Below, piece after piece: positions 28,467 to 38,560 of a DNA stretch of 64,000 nt. The stretch's first letter is position 1; each line of letters opens with the position of its first letter. The notes under the pieces are model-generated. The model was given only the letters and a program-made list of their open reading frames with translations, was not told the DNA's origin and did not search any database. The position numbers and the translations under genes are program-made. Source of the DNA: Flavobacterium geliluteum. Lineage in GTDB: Bacteria > Bacteroidota > Bacteroidia > Flavobacteriales > Flavobacteriaceae. The stretch spans positions 124,001 through 188,000 of the forward strand of contig NZ_JAGFBV010000002.1 in NCBI RefSeq assembly GCF_017948595.1, written 5' to 3'.

Positions 28467-29453
28467 TTATGTTGACATTATATCAGATACTCTTAATAAT
28501 TCTCTATCAATCTCAGATTTTCCTTTGATTGCTTGCTCTAGAGGTGTCAAAGCCACTTTGTCTGACTGTAAACCAACCATATAATTTGATTTACCCTCTA
28601 TCAGCGACTCGACTGCTTTTACGCCCAATCGGCTTGCTAATACACGATCAAAACAAGATGGAGAACCTCCACGCTGCATGTGACCTAAAACAGAGACTCT
28701 CACATCATATTCTGGTAAATTGGCCTCTACGTAATCTTTTAATTCGAAAACATTTTTACCAATTTTATCTCCTTCAGCAATAACAACTATACTGGATGAT
28801 TTTCCTGAAGCTTTACTTTTTTGAAGTGAATCTAAAAGTCTGTCTAAACCTAAATCTTCTTCAGGTATTAGAATTTCTTCGGCACCAGCACCAATACCAG
28901 CATTTAGTGCGATATGACCTGCATCACGACCCATAACCTCTACAAAAAACAGACGATTATGAGAACTTGCTGTATCTCTAATTTTATCAATACAATCTAC
29001 AACCGTGTTCAGAGCGGTATCATATCCTAGGGTATGACTTGTTCCAAAAATATCGTTATCTATTGTACCTGGAATTCCCATTACTGGAAAACCATATTCA
29101 GCATTAAAAATCAAACCTCCAGTAAAACTACCGTCTCCACCAATCACTACCAGTGCGTCAACACCTGCTTTCAAAAGGTTTTCATGTGCCTTTTTTCTAC
29201 CTTCCGGGGTTCTAAACTCCGTAGAACGGGCAGATTTTAAGATCGTTCCTCCTTTGTTTACAATATTATTTACGCTTCGAGGGCCCATTTCTTTAAAATC
29301 ACCTTCGATCATTCCTTGATACCCTCTATAAATTCCTATGCATTCTATGTTATGATAAGCACATGTGCGAACAACTGATCGTATGGCGGCATTCATTCCC
29401 GGTGAGTCTCCTCCTGAAGTAAGAACACCTACTTTTTTTATTGTTTTTGGCAT
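28467..29453 (-). CDS. pfkA: ATP-dependent 6-phosphofructokinase
   Basis: 328 residues with TSGGDSPGMNAAIR (12-25), IGGDGS, GTIDND and EVMGRDAGHIAL, the ATP and fructose-6-phosphate sites of the PfkA family. It catalyses the committed step of glycolysis. An AAACGTTT palindrome lies about 90 bases upstream (29540-29547), resembling LacI-family operators, but this is weak. Confidence 0.96.
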   Translation of the reverse strand: MPKTIKKVGVLTSGGDSPGMNAAIRSVVRTCAYHNIECIGIYRGYQGMIEGDFKEMGPRSVNNIVNKGGTILKSARSTEFRTPEGRKKAHENLLKAGVDALVVIGGDGSFTGGLIFNAEYGFPVMGIPGTIDNDIFGTSHTLGYDTALNTVVDCIDKIRDTASSHNRLFFVEVMGRDAGHIALNAGIGAGAEEILIPEEDLGLDRLLDSLQKSKASGKSSSIVVIAEGDKIGKNVFELKDYVEANLPEYDVRVSVLGHMQRGGSPSCFDRVLASRLGVKAVESLIEGKSNYMVGLQSDKVALTPLEQAIKGKSEIDRELLRVSDIMST

Positions 29454-29703
29454 TATTTAAGTATTAAAGTGTAAAATTAACAAACATTCACCACTTTTTG
29501 ATGGATGTTTATTATAAATTAATAAAATATGTTAAATTCAAACGTTTTCGTTAATAAGTTTTTCTGTGTGTAAAAATTCATTTAAAATAAAAAAAGACCC
29601 TTATTTTAATTAAATCCTTAAAATTAACAATACATTAATGAAGTGTTATAAAAATAGGTAATTTTTGCATCATGTGTCTTATCTCCATTTAATAAAGTAT
29701 TAA

Positions 29704-29734
29704 ACAAAAAAAAGCCATTCAAAAAAAATGGCTA
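29704..29734 (-). terminator. Terminator after tamB
   Basis: On the minus strand agccatt pairs with aatggct (complement of 29728-29734 and 29713-29719) and is followed by T9. It sits 15 bases after the tamB stop. Confidence 0.8.
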
Positions 29735-29749
29735 TAAGTTATGCAATAA

Positions 29750-32700
29750 TTAAAAATCGTCATCCGGAATCAATCCTTGATTCAAATCTTCACGTTTTTG
29801 CTCTTCTTTCTTTTTATCATCTTTTTTGTCGGTATCCTTTTTAGCAGCGTTTTCTTTTTCTTTCTTGGCGTTATTAAAATTAATGAAATCAGGATTTAAA
29901 TACGAATCTTGATAATCGTCAGAAGTTTTTGTGGTGCGCTCTAATTTGTGGTTTTTGAATATTTTATTGACCAACTCGGTAAAAGTATCAAAATCAACCT
30001 CATAAGTAATACCGACACCCTGCGTGTAGCCAATGCCCTGACCGATATAACTGACATCATTTTCTTTGTTAAACAATCGCAAATTAGCCGTACCGTCTGG
30101 ATTAATGCGATACAGCACTTCAATATCTCCCACAATTGCAGATTCATTGATTCCTCCTACAGGCACACCTACTTTACCATTGATAGAAATTTTCTCATTT
30201 ATTTGTGATGAAACTGTCGCTACAAACTGACCATCAGCTTCCTGGCCAATACGCCTGTCGGCAGATATAAAATTAAGACCGACATTAAACTTATCATTAT
30301 CAGATTTAATGATACCTCCTAACAATCCCATGGCCGTTTCTGCAAATGTTCCTGATAAATCATTCTGATTAAATCCATCGGTACTCATAAACGAGCCCGT
30401 TGACAATAGATACAATGCTTGTGTTTGACGCACATCTTTATCATCTAATTTATATTGAATCTCTGATTTAAAAACACTGCTTACCGAAGGAAAAAGTATG
30501 TCAAAGTTAGGTTCTGGACTAGCCAAATCGCCTCTTAAACCAATGACAACCTCAACAGGTACTTTTTTATTAAAAGAAGAGTTATCTAATAATACAGCAG
30601 GATTTGCCAATGTTTTGTATACCGCTTCAAGATTCAGTTGTGCTCGCATTGGGTTTCCTTCCCAAGTAATTGAACCTCCTTTTCTTACCGAAAACTTTTT
30701 ATCTACTAATCCTTTATACTTAAAATTATACGTTCCTTCATAGGCCTGGAAATCCCCCCACATATTAAATTTACCCAGAGTATTGATCTTAAACAATAAC
30801 GAACCATACCCTTTCCCTTTCATACCGTGTCCCGAGCTTCTATCCAAAATAACTTCAACTTCGGCATCTGGTGTGATATCAAAATCAAATTCCAGTTCTA
30901 AACCATTATAATTTCTTGTGTTTTCTAAAATACCGTTAGCTAAATTATATTTTTCTTTAGGAGTGACGAAGTGAATAAAACTGCTTTCACCCACACTTTC
31001 GGCATTATTTATCGGAATTTTTATCTGTGTTCCTTTTTCAGATTTCGCAGCTACTTTGATGAATAATCCGTCGACAGGACCTGTTATAGAAGCGGTTCCG
31101 TTAATAAAAGCAGTTCCAAAATAAGCGGCATCTTCACTGTCTTTGGTATCAAGTACCAGTAGTCTTTTGGTCGAAATATTCAAATCAAGTTTCCAATCTG
31201 CAAAATTATTATGTTCAATACTTCCGTTTAACAATCCTTTGCTATCGTATTTCGAATCGGTCAACTGATTGTTTCGAAACAAGAATTTTTCACCTGTTAA
31301 ATCTACAACAGTTCGATCGCTCAATGCATAATCTGTATTGAGGTAAGGAATTGTCATTCCGGCTTTTTCTAAATAAAGTCTTCCGTTGATTTCAGGTTTT
31401 TTGACGTTACCAACAATAGCAGCGTTTCCGGAAACGCTTCCTCGTATATTAGACAAAACATCACCACCGACTTTTCCTAAAGTGGCTAAATTAAATCCTT
31501 CGAGTTTTAAATTTAAATCTAAAATCGTCTCTTTATTTTCAATAGAAAAATTACCATCTGCTTTAAATGATTGTGTAAAGCCATTTTCTATAGTCGAATA
31601 AATCGTAAACTTTTTAAAACTTTGGTCTCCTGAAATATCAAAATCCAACGTTCCTAACTCGGTATCATTCAAGTTTAAGTGATCTACTACTATCGAAGCG
31701 GTTGGTTGATAAACATCTTTATTTTGCTTAAAGTTTATATTTCCATTTAAATTTCCCTTGAATACAAATTTATTATTCAACGGCGTAATTTTATAAATGT
31801 CAACATCTTCAAAATTCAAAGCAATATCTTTATAATCTTTTCCTTTTATGACACCATTCAAATCAATTTTCTGATTTTCATGCGACAAAACAATATTATC
31901 AATAGTAAAATTCTTGAAATCCTGATCAAAAACTATCTGATTATCTTTTTTTGAATCTTCATTCAAAAACCACAAATAATCTTTAAATTTCATTTCAGAT
32001 TTGTGAATTCCTACGATATTATTTTTGTTTTTATCAATAGTGTGGTACAAATTCAGATTGTAATAATCCTCGCCCCGATCACCTCCTTTAAACTCAGATC
32101 GAACAAACAATGTATCTTTTGATGTTACATTAATCAAACTAAAATCTCTAACCTTATAGTATTTGGTTTTAATGCTATCCAATTCGACAAAAGCATTATA
32201 AAGCGGATTTTTGTTATCAATTGCAATCCTTATATTATTAAATTCATTTTCGGCCGCGGTGACTTTCTGAGAATTAAATCTGAATTTAAATTCTTTTTTA
32301 TCCGAGTCAATTCTTCCGCGAAAAGCGGTACTGGAATCAATTTTAATCTCTGGATACAACATCTCAACGACTTTATTGTACACATGAAAATTAAAATTTA
32401 AAAACTGTCCTTTACCTACTTTATACGGTTTGTAATTGGTGTAAAGACTTCCTACAGAATTCATTACCAATCTCCCTAATTGATTAAATTGAAATTTACC
32501 TACAATTTTTCCGTCGACGATATCCGTAGAATTGACCGTTATGGTTCTTAATTTATTCGTATCAAAACTAGAATTTACGGTTACCTCATCAAACTCGTAA
32601 GTCGCTTTTGGGTTTTGGTACACAGCATCTTTCAAATATATATTTCCCTGAAGATTCTCGATCGAATTTCCTGTAGCTTCAACCACCATATCTCCCCTAA

Positions 32701-34345
32701 AATAGGAGATCGAATCATTTACAAATTTTAATTTTCGTAAATCCGCATTCTCTACATTCAGGTGAAAATCGTATTTACTTTCTCGCTTACTTAAATCGAC
32801 TAATCCGTCAAAAGTAAGACTCAAATTGGGGTCGTTTACAGACAGTTGCCCTTTATAATAAGGCAGTTTAAAAGTACCATCTACTACGATATTATTATAG
32901 GTATATTTATTATAATCGAATTTAGAAATATCTCCTTTTATTACCGTATTGAGATATTTTTCTGAAAAACCAACGCCATCAATGTCTAAATTTAAAGTTG
33001 TTTTGCCAAGATCTTTTCTGTCTAATAAAGTTCCAATATCAAAATTTTCCAAAACGATGTTGCCCGAATAAGAAGCTTTATCAATAAAATCGATATTATT
33101 CATATTCAAATTGGCTTTTCCATTCCCGAGATCGGTCACCATGTAAAAATCGGCTTCGAGATCGGTGGTAGAAACTTTTGCTTTTCCAACAATATTAAAT
33201 TTTCCTATTCTTTTGAGTTCTTTTGGAAGTTTTTTACCCAAAACATTAGGCAAGATAGCTACTAAATTATCATAACTCGAAATCAATTTATCAAACTTTC
33301 CATCCATAGAAAACTTTTGATTTTTGTTTCCTAAAAGATTTCTGAAATTGATGTTTCCGTTTATTTTTGAACCATTAGTATCACTAAGTCTCAACCTATT
33401 TAAAGTAAGGTTATTTAAAGTTCCTTTGATTTTTGTTCTAATTTTAAAATGCTGACTTTTTCCTAATCCGTCATAAAAATATCGAATGTCATTAGAAGCA
33501 ATAGAAGCCGAGTCGAAAACGGCTTTAAACTGTACTTTATCGGTAAAATTCAGGAAATCTTCTACTTTATAATTCATTTCCAGTTTCCCGTAAATAGAAG
33601 ATCTTTTTGTAGTGATAGCAAGCTCTTCCAGCTTTATCTGCTTCTTAGTATAACTAAATTTAGACTTTAAATTAGAAACATACAAACCTCTACTATTCAG
33701 AAACGAAAACCTGTGGATATACGTGTTAACATCTGGTCCATAAATTTTAAAATCACTAATATACGCGTTAAGATTTTTTAAGTCGAGCATATTTTTGTTG
33801 ACTTTATTCTCGTCAACTACAGAAAAAGCGCCTCTGGAGATGTAAGCGTTTTTGGCCGTCATTAAAAAATGCTTATTGGTTTTTTCGGAAGCTTTGCCAG
33901 TTTCAAACAAACGAATAAACTTATTGATATTGTTCTCGTTTTCGCCTTTATAGGTTTTTAGATTAAAAATTAAACCCGTCAATCTAATGTCTCCAAAAAT
34001 CAAATCTCCATCGGTCAATCTTTTAAAACTTAAAATATCGGTAGAAATAATATCAGAATAAATTAAAGTTTTTTTATGATGATCTTTGATCAGAACATTC
34101 TTCAATTTTACGCCGCCAAAAATATTAATAGCAACTTTATCTACCGTAATATCGGTTTTAAAATCTTCATTTAATGTTCTGGTAGCGTAATGCGCAATAT
34201 AAGTTTGCACGACTGGCAAAGACAAAATGATAGCAATAGCTAACAAAAGTAAAATTAACCCAATTAGGGTTCGAGATACTATTTTTTTGACTTTTTTGAT
34301 ACCTATTAAATTTAGTTTTATTTTAAAATTATTTTGAACAGACAA
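29750..34345 (-). CDS. tamB: TamB-like translocation/assembly module protein
   Basis: 1531 residues: an N-terminal signal anchor (about 24-46), then a very long run of beta-strand repeats (AsmA/TamB groove). A C-terminal DUF490/TamB domain (about 1060-1480) follows, then a highly charged Lys/Glu/Asp tail. The family spans the periplasm and helps phospholipid transfer or outer-membrane protein assembly with a BamA/TamA partner. No tamA-like gene is adjacent. The gene diverges from tsaD. Confidence 0.9.
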   Translation of the reverse strand: MSVQNNFKIKLNLIGIKKVKKIVSRTLIGLILLLLAIAIILSLPVVQTYIAHYATRTLNEDFKTDITVDKVAINIFGGVKLKNVLIKDHHKKTLIYSDIISTDILSFKRLTDGDLIFGDIRLTGLIFNLKTYKGENENNINKFIRLFETGKASEKTNKHFLMTAKNAYISRGAFSVVDENKVNKNMLDLKNLNAYISDFKIYGPDVNTYIHRFSFLNSRGLYVSNLKSKFSYTKKQIKLEELAITTKRSSIYGKLEMNYKVEDFLNFTDKVQFKAVFDSASIASNDIRYFYDGLGKSQHFKIRTKIKGTLNNLTLNRLRLSDTNGSKINGNINFRNLLGNKNQKFSMDGKFDKLISSYDNLVAILPNVLGKKLPKELKRIGKFNIVGKAKVSTTDLEADFYMVTDLGNGKANLNMNNIDFIDKASYSGNIVLENFDIGTLLDRKDLGKTTLNLDIDGVGFSEKYLNTVIKGDISKFDYNKYTYNNIVVDGTFKLPYYKGQLSVNDPNLSLTFDGLVDLSKRESKYDFHLNVENADLRKLKFVNDSISYFRGDMVVEATGNSIENLQGNIYLKDAVYQNPKATYEFDEVTVNSSFDTNKLRTITVNSTDIVDGKIVGKFQFNQLGRLVMNSVGSLYTNYKPYKVGKGQFLNFNFHVYNKVVEMLYPEIKIDSSTAFRGRIDSDKKEFKFRFNSQKVTAAENEFNNIRIAIDNKNPLYNAFVELDSIKTKYYKVRDFSLINVTSKDTLFVRSEFKGGDRGEDYYNLNLYHTIDKNKNNIVGIHKSEMKFKDYLWFLNEDSKKDNQIVFDQDFKNFTIDNIVLSHENQKIDLNGVIKGKDYKDIALNFEDVDIYKITPLNNKFVFKGNLNGNINFKQNKDVYQPTASIVVDHLNLNDTELGTLDFDISGDQSFKKFTIYSTIENGFTQSFKADGNFSIENKETILDLNLKLEGFNLATLGKVGGDVLSNIRGSVSGNAAIVGNVKKPEINGRLYLEKAGMTIPYLNTDYALSDRTVVDLTGEKFLFRNNQLTDSKYDSKGLLNGSIEHNNFADWKLDLNISTKRLLVLDTKDSEDAAYFGTAFINGTASITGPVDGLFIKVAAKSEKGTQIKIPINNAESVGESSFIHFVTPKEKYNLANGILENTRNYNGLELEFDFDITPDAEVEVILDRSSGHGMKGKGYGSLLFKINTLGKFNMWGDFQAYEGTYNFKYKGLVDKKFSVRKGGSITWEGNPMRAQLNLEAVYKTLANPAVLLDNSSFNKKVPVEVVIGLRGDLASPEPNFDILFPSVSSVFKSEIQYKLDDKDVRQTQALYLLSTGSFMSTDGFNQNDLSGTFAETAMGLLGGIIKSDNDKFNVGLNFISADRRIGQEADGQFVATVSSQINEKISINGKVGVPVGGINESAIVGDIEVLYRINPDGTANLRLFNKENDVSYIGQGIGYTQGVGITYEVDFDTFTELVNKIFKNHKLERTTKTSDDYQDSYLNPDFINFNNAKKEKENAAKKDTDKKDDKKKEEQKREDLNQGLIPDDDF

Positions 34346-34451
34346 AGAACGGCTGTTTTGATAAAAATTCTTTAATTTTGACTGCTAATTTTAACTAAAG
34401 AAAATCTTAATATTTGATTCGTCAAATATAATTCAAAATTCGTGCCTTTAT

Positions 34452-35468
34452 ATGCAAAATCCAGAGGTTTTTATTCTTGCCATCGAAAGTTCCTGCGATG
34501 ATACTGCTGCGGCAGTTTTACATAACGATAAAGTACTCTCAAATGTTGTGGCCAATCAGCTAATTCACAATCAGTATGGGGGTGTTGTTCCTGAATTAGC
34601 GTCTCGAGCGCATCAGCAAAACATTGTTCCTGTAATTGATGCTGCGCTTCGTAAAGCAAATGTACAAAAAGAACAGTTATCTGCCATTGCTTTTACGCAA
34701 GGTCCGGGACTAATGGGTTCTTTATTGGTAGGAAGCTCATTCAGTAAATCACTGTCATTGGCTTTGCAAATTCCGTTAATTGCTGTAAATCACATGCATG
34801 CCCACATTTTAGCACATTTTATTGATGAAGAAGGATATGATAAACCTGAGTTTCCGTTTTTGGCTTTGACGATCAGCGGAGGCCATACTCAAATAGTAAA
34901 AGTCAATAGTTTTTTTGATATGGAAATCATCGGCGAAACGACTGATGATGCGGTTGGAGAAGCGTTTGACAAGAGTGCCAAAATTCTTGGACTTCCCTAT
35001 CCTGGCGGCCCCTTAATTGATAAATATGCCCAATTAGGCAATCCAAAAGCATTTGTTTTCACCAAACCAAAAGTTCCTGGGTTAGATTTTAGTTTTTCAG
35101 GTTTAAAAACGGCCATCTTATATTTTATTCAGAAGAAAAAACAAGAGAATCCCAATTTTATCGAAGAAAACCTGAATGATATTTGTGCTTCGATACAATA
35201 TACTATTATCGAAATTTTGATAGACAAATTAAAACTAGCGGTACAACAAACCGGAATCAAACAAATCGCGATTGGCGGAGGCGTTTCTGCCAATTCCGGC
35301 ATCAGAACCCGATTAAAAGAGAATCCTTATGGCTGGAAAACGTACATTCCGAAATTTGAATACACGACCGATAACGCTGCTATGATTGGCATTGTGGGCT
35401 ATCAAAAATATTTATCTAATACCTTCGAAACTGCTTCGGTAGTCTCAAAAGCGAGAATTCAATTTTAA
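34452..35468 (+). CDS. tsaD: tRNA N6-adenosine threonylcarbamoyltransferase
   Basis: 338 residues with AIESSCDDTAAAV, the metal-binding HMHAH and the SGGHTQIV motif of the ASKHA fold. With TsaB and TsaE it makes t6A37 in tRNAs reading ANN codons. First gene of a four-gene rightward cluster; the next gene starts 3 bases after its stop. Confidence 0.97.
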   Translation: MQNPEVFILAIESSCDDTAAAVLHNDKVLSNVVANQLIHNQYGGVVPELASRAHQQNIVPVIDAALRKANVQKEQLSAIAFTQGPGLMGSLLVGSSFSKSLSLALQIPLIAVNHMHAHILAHFIDEEGYDKPEFPFLALTISGGHTQIVKVNSFFDMEIIGETTDDAVGEAFDKSAKILGLPYPGGPLIDKYAQLGNPKAFVFTKPKVPGLDFSFSGLKTAILYFIQKKKQENPNFIEENLNDICASIQYTIIEILIDKLKLAVQQTGIKQIAIGGGVSANSGIRTRLKENPYGWKTYIPKFEYTTDNAAMIGIVGYQKYLSNTFETASVVSKARIQF

Positions 35469-35471
35469 ATT

Positions 35472-36185
35472 ATGCAATTATTTTACAATCCTGCCATAGA
35501 CGAAACAACTGAAACTTTTTTTTTCGATAAAGAAGAAAGTCGTCATATTATTAAGGTATTACGAAAAAAAGATTCAGACATTTTACACGTTACAAATGGT
35601 GTTGGACTTTTGTTTGAAACTGAAATCACGCTGGCTTCTGACAACAAATGTGCTGTTAAGGTCACAAATATTAAAAAAGCAGCTGATCCAAAATTCTGGT
35701 TGCATTTGGCTGTGGCTCCAACCAAAATGAACGATCGTTTTGAATGGTTTCTGGAAAAAGCTACCGAAATTGGAATTCAGGAAATCACGCCAATTATCTG
35801 CGACCGTTCTGAAAGAAAAGTGATTAACAAAGAGCGTTTTGAGAAAATCATTCTTTCGGCGATGAAGCAATCAAACGAAACTTTTTTGCCAAAACTGAAT
35901 GATGCCGTCTCGTTTAAAGAATTCATAAAACAAAAAAACAAAGGCTTACAACTGATTGCACATTGTGAAGAAACCGGCAAAAAATCACTAAAAGAAGTCC
36001 TGAAAAAAGAGGAGAACGTTACGATTCTTATTGGTCCCGAAGGCGATTTCTCTGATAAAGAAATTACCTTGGCACTCCAAAATAATTTTCAGCCTGTAAT
36101 GCTTGGAAACACACGTCTAAGAACCGAAACAGCTGCTATTGTAGCTTGCCATAGTGTTGTCTTTTTTAATGAAACGATTCAGTAA
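35472..36185 (+). CDS. rsmE: 16S rRNA (uracil(1498)-N(3))-methyltransferase
   Basis: 237 residues: an N-terminal PUA-like domain with SRHIIKVLRKK and a C-terminal SPOUT knot with IGPEGDFS and LGNTRLRTETAAI, the SAM-binding signature of RsmE. It methylates U1498 of 16S rRNA. Directly downstream of tsaD. Confidence 0.95.
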   Translation: MQLFYNPAIDETTETFFFDKEESRHIIKVLRKKDSDILHVTNGVGLLFETEITLASDNKCAVKVTNIKKAADPKFWLHLAVAPTKMNDRFEWFLEKATEIGIQEITPIICDRSERKVINKERFEKIILSAMKQSNETFLPKLNDAVSFKEFIKQKNKGLQLIAHCEETGKKSLKEVLKKEENVTILIGPEGDFSDKEITLALQNNFQPVMLGNTRLRTETAAIVACHSVVFFNETIQ

Positions 36186-36201
36186 TTGATATTTTAGAAT
36201 T

Positions 36202-36840
36202 ATGAAAAAGCTTTTCTTATTAGTAGTATTGGTTTCTGTTTCGTCATTTTCGCAAGAAATCGCATTACTGAAATACAGCGGAGGTGGCGACTGGTATGCC
36301 AATCCAACCTCATTGCCCAACTTAATTAATTTTTGTAATTCGAATATTAATACCCGAATAAAAGCAAAACCATCAACGGTTGAACCCAGTAATCCCGACT
36401 TACTTTCGTACCCATTTGTACACATGACAGGTCACGGAAATGTCGTTTTTAGTGATGCTGATGTAAACAATCTTAGAAATTATCTTACCGGAGGAGGATT
36501 TCTTCATGTTGATGATAATTACGGAATGGATCAATACATTCGAAAAGAAATAAAAAAAATATTCCCGAATAACGATTTGGTCGAAATTCCAGCCAACCAT
36601 CCTATTTTTCAAAAACCTTTTCCTTTCCCCAACGGATTACCCAAAATTCATGAACACGATGCCAAAAGACCTCAGGCTTTTGGTGTTTTTGTAGAAAACA
36701 AATTGGTTTTGCTTTATACTTACGAATGTGATTTGGGAGATGGATGGGAAGATGCAGAAGTAAACAACGACCCTATTGAAGTTCGTCAGAAAGCGCTAAA
36801 AATGGGTGCCAATATTCTCAACTATATTTTTACCAACTAA
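36202..36840 (+). CDS. DUF4159 domain-containing secreted protein
   Basis: 212 residues: signal peptide (VSVSSFSQ), then the DUF4159 domain with LLKYSGGGDWYANPTSL, MTGHGNVVFSD and GGFLHVDDNYGMD. The fold resembles a glutamine-amidotransferase-like alpha/beta protein, but its function is unknown. It lies 16 bases after rsmE and 10 bases before the TrmH-type methyltransferase. Confidence 0.88.
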   Translation: MKKLFLLVVLVSVSSFSQEIALLKYSGGGDWYANPTSLPNLINFCNSNINTRIKAKPSTVEPSNPDLLSYPFVHMTGHGNVVFSDADVNNLRNYLTGGGFLHVDDNYGMDQYIRKEIKKIFPNNDLVEIPANHPIFQKPFPFPNGLPKIHEHDAKRPQAFGVFVENKLVLLYTYECDLGDGWEDAEVNNDPIEVRQKALKMGANILNYIFTN

Positions 36841-36850
36841 TACAAAAACG

Positions 36851-37351
36851 GTGCAGCTGACTCACGGAGAGAATCAATTTGAAAGAAAAACGTTTCCGAT
36901 AACGCTTGTTTGCGATCATATCTATTTTCAGCAAAATATTGGTTCATTGTTTAGAATAAGTGAAGCTTTTGGCGTTGAAAATATTATTTTTTTAGGCAAA
37001 GATATTCCGCTTACTCCCCGTAAAATCAATAAAACTTCCAGAAGTACACATCTTCACGTACCCCACTCTGTCATTGAAGAAACCAATGAATTAGTACACT
37101 ATTTACAAGAAAATAATTTTGAAATTATTGCTTTAGAAATTGCCAGTACCAGTAAAACGCTCAAAGAAATTAACATTCCCCAAAGTAAGAAAATAGCTTT
37201 AATTGTAGGAAGTGAAATTAATGGCGTATCGGAAGAAATTTTAAAGATATCCCATCAAATCATTCATATTACGATGTTTGGAAACAATAGTAGTATGAAT
37301 GTATCACAAGCTACAGGTATAGCATTGTACGAAATAACTTCACAATTTTAA
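36851..37351 (+). CDS. TrmH/SpoU family RNA 2'-O-methyltransferase
   Basis: About 166 residues with the SPOUT motifs NIGSLFRISEAFG (motif 1), IVGSEINGVSEE (motif 2) and NNSSMNVSQATGIALYE (motif 3). It methylates ribose 2'-OH of tRNA or rRNA; the target is not clear. The frame is open from 36806, but the GTG at 36851 removes a 35-base overlap with the DUF4159 gene and gives the usual start before LTHGENQFERKTFPITLV. Confidence 0.88.
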   Translation: MQLTHGENQFERKTFPITLVCDHIYFQQNIGSLFRISEAFGVENIIFLGKDIPLTPRKINKTSRSTHLHVPHSVIEETNELVHYLQENNFEIIALEIASTSKTLKEINIPQSKKIALIVGSEINGVSEEILKISHQIIHITMFGNNSSMNVSQATGIALYEITSQF

Positions 37352-37376
37352 CTCATTAAATTTTTGTAAGAACTAT

Positions 37377-37398
37377 ATTTTACAAGGGATTGTAAAAT
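37377..37398. other. Perfect 8-bp hairpin after the TrmH-type gene
   Basis: attttaca (37377-37384) pairs with tgtaaaat (37391-37398) around a 6-base loop. No T tract follows, so it is at best a weak terminator for the tsaD cluster. Confidence 0.4.
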
Positions 37399-37504
37399 TC
37401 TCACAAATTATTATAAGCAAAAATTTTGTTACTTAAAACTTTTGTTATAGAATTGCTTCATTAATTAACCAAATCACAATTTTATAACAAAAAACCAAGT
37501 TATT

Positions 37505-38455
37505 ATGAAAAAAGTTTTTTTATCTGCATTCGCAGCGTTAGTATTCTTTTCTTGTCAAAATGATCAAAGTGAAAATTTAGATCAAGATACAAACACTATT
37601 GCACAACGTGGCTGTGCTTCACAAGACGTTTTGGATGCCCAATTAAGAGCCAATCCTGCTTTGGCTATTAAAATGAACGAAATTGAGGCCTTTACTCAAA
37701 ATCAAGTTTTAACAAACCGTTTAGTAAATGGTAAAGTTGAGATTCCTGTAATTGTAAATGTATTGTACAGAACTACTGCACAAAACATTTCTGATGCACA
37801 AATTCAGTCACAAATCGATGTTTTAAACAAAGATTTTAATGCTGCAAACTCTGATTATAATAGTGTACCAGCATTATTTTCAGGTGTAAAAGCAAATGTT
37901 GGAATTACTTTTGTTTTAGAAAAAATCAATCGTAAATCGACTACTAAAACTTCATGGGGAACAAATGATGCCATGAAAAAAACGGCACAAGGAGGTATTG
38001 CACCAACTTCTCCAACTACAAAATTGAACATGTGGTCATGCGCCATTGGTGGAGGAATTTTAGGATATGCACAATTTCCTGGAGGATCATCTGCTACAGA
38101 TGGAGTTGTAATTGACTCTAAATATTTTGGTTTATCTGGTAGTGCAAATGCACCTTTCAACTTAGGAAGAACAGGTACTCACGAAGTAGGACACTGGATG
38201 AATTTACGTCATATTTGGGGAGATGCAAATTGTGGAAGCGATTTAGTAGCTGATACACCTACGCACAATACTGCAAATTACGGAGTTCCAGCATATCCTC
38301 ATTATAGCACTTGCTCAGGTACACCTGTAGAAATGACTATGAACTACATGGATTATACGGATGATAATGGAATGTATATGTTCTCTAATGGACAAAAAAG
38401 CAGAATGGCTGCTATCTTTCTTTCTGGAGGACCGAGAGCTGCTTTTGGAATCTAA
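37505..38455 (+). CDS. Secreted M43 (pappalysin-type) zinc metalloprotease lipoprotein
   Basis: 316 residues: lipoprotein-type signal with FFSC (Cys17), a pro-region, and a metzincin domain with the zinc motif HEVGHWMNLRHIWGD (first His about residue 226). MNYMDYTDD downstream supplies the Met-turn. The family includes cytophagalysin and ulilysin-like endopeptidases. No C-terminal type IX sorting domain is visible, so anchoring by lipid is more likely. It is monocistronic with its own terminator. Confidence 0.92.
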   Translation: MKKVFLSAFAALVFFSCQNDQSENLDQDTNTIAQRGCASQDVLDAQLRANPALAIKMNEIEAFTQNQVLTNRLVNGKVEIPVIVNVLYRTTAQNISDAQIQSQIDVLNKDFNAANSDYNSVPALFSGVKANVGITFVLEKINRKSTTKTSWGTNDAMKKTAQGGIAPTSPTTKLNMWSCAIGGGILGYAQFPGGSSATDGVVIDSKYFGLSGSANAPFNLGRTGTHEVGHWMNLRHIWGDANCGSDLVADTPTHNTANYGVPAYPHYSTCSGTPVEMTMNYMDYTDDNGMYMFSNGQKSRMAAIFLSGGPRAAFGI

Positions 38456-38475
38456 TTTTCAAAATCAAAAAAAAT

Positions 38476-38507
38476 AAAAGCGAGATATAAAAGTCTCGCT
38501 TTTTTTA
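38476..38507 (+). terminator. Terminator after the M43 protease
   Basis: A 10-bp perfect stem (aaaagcgaga 38476-38485 / tctcgctttt 38494-38503) with an 8-base loop and a T run. Confidence 0.88.
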
Positions 38508-38560
38508 TGCCTTATAAATTATAAAAGCTTTTTCTTATATTTATACACTAAAATAAAATC

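Noticed and set aside
29540..29547. LacI-type operator AAACGTTT before pfkA
   Set aside because: Only an 8-base palindrome without flanking symmetry; too short to support.
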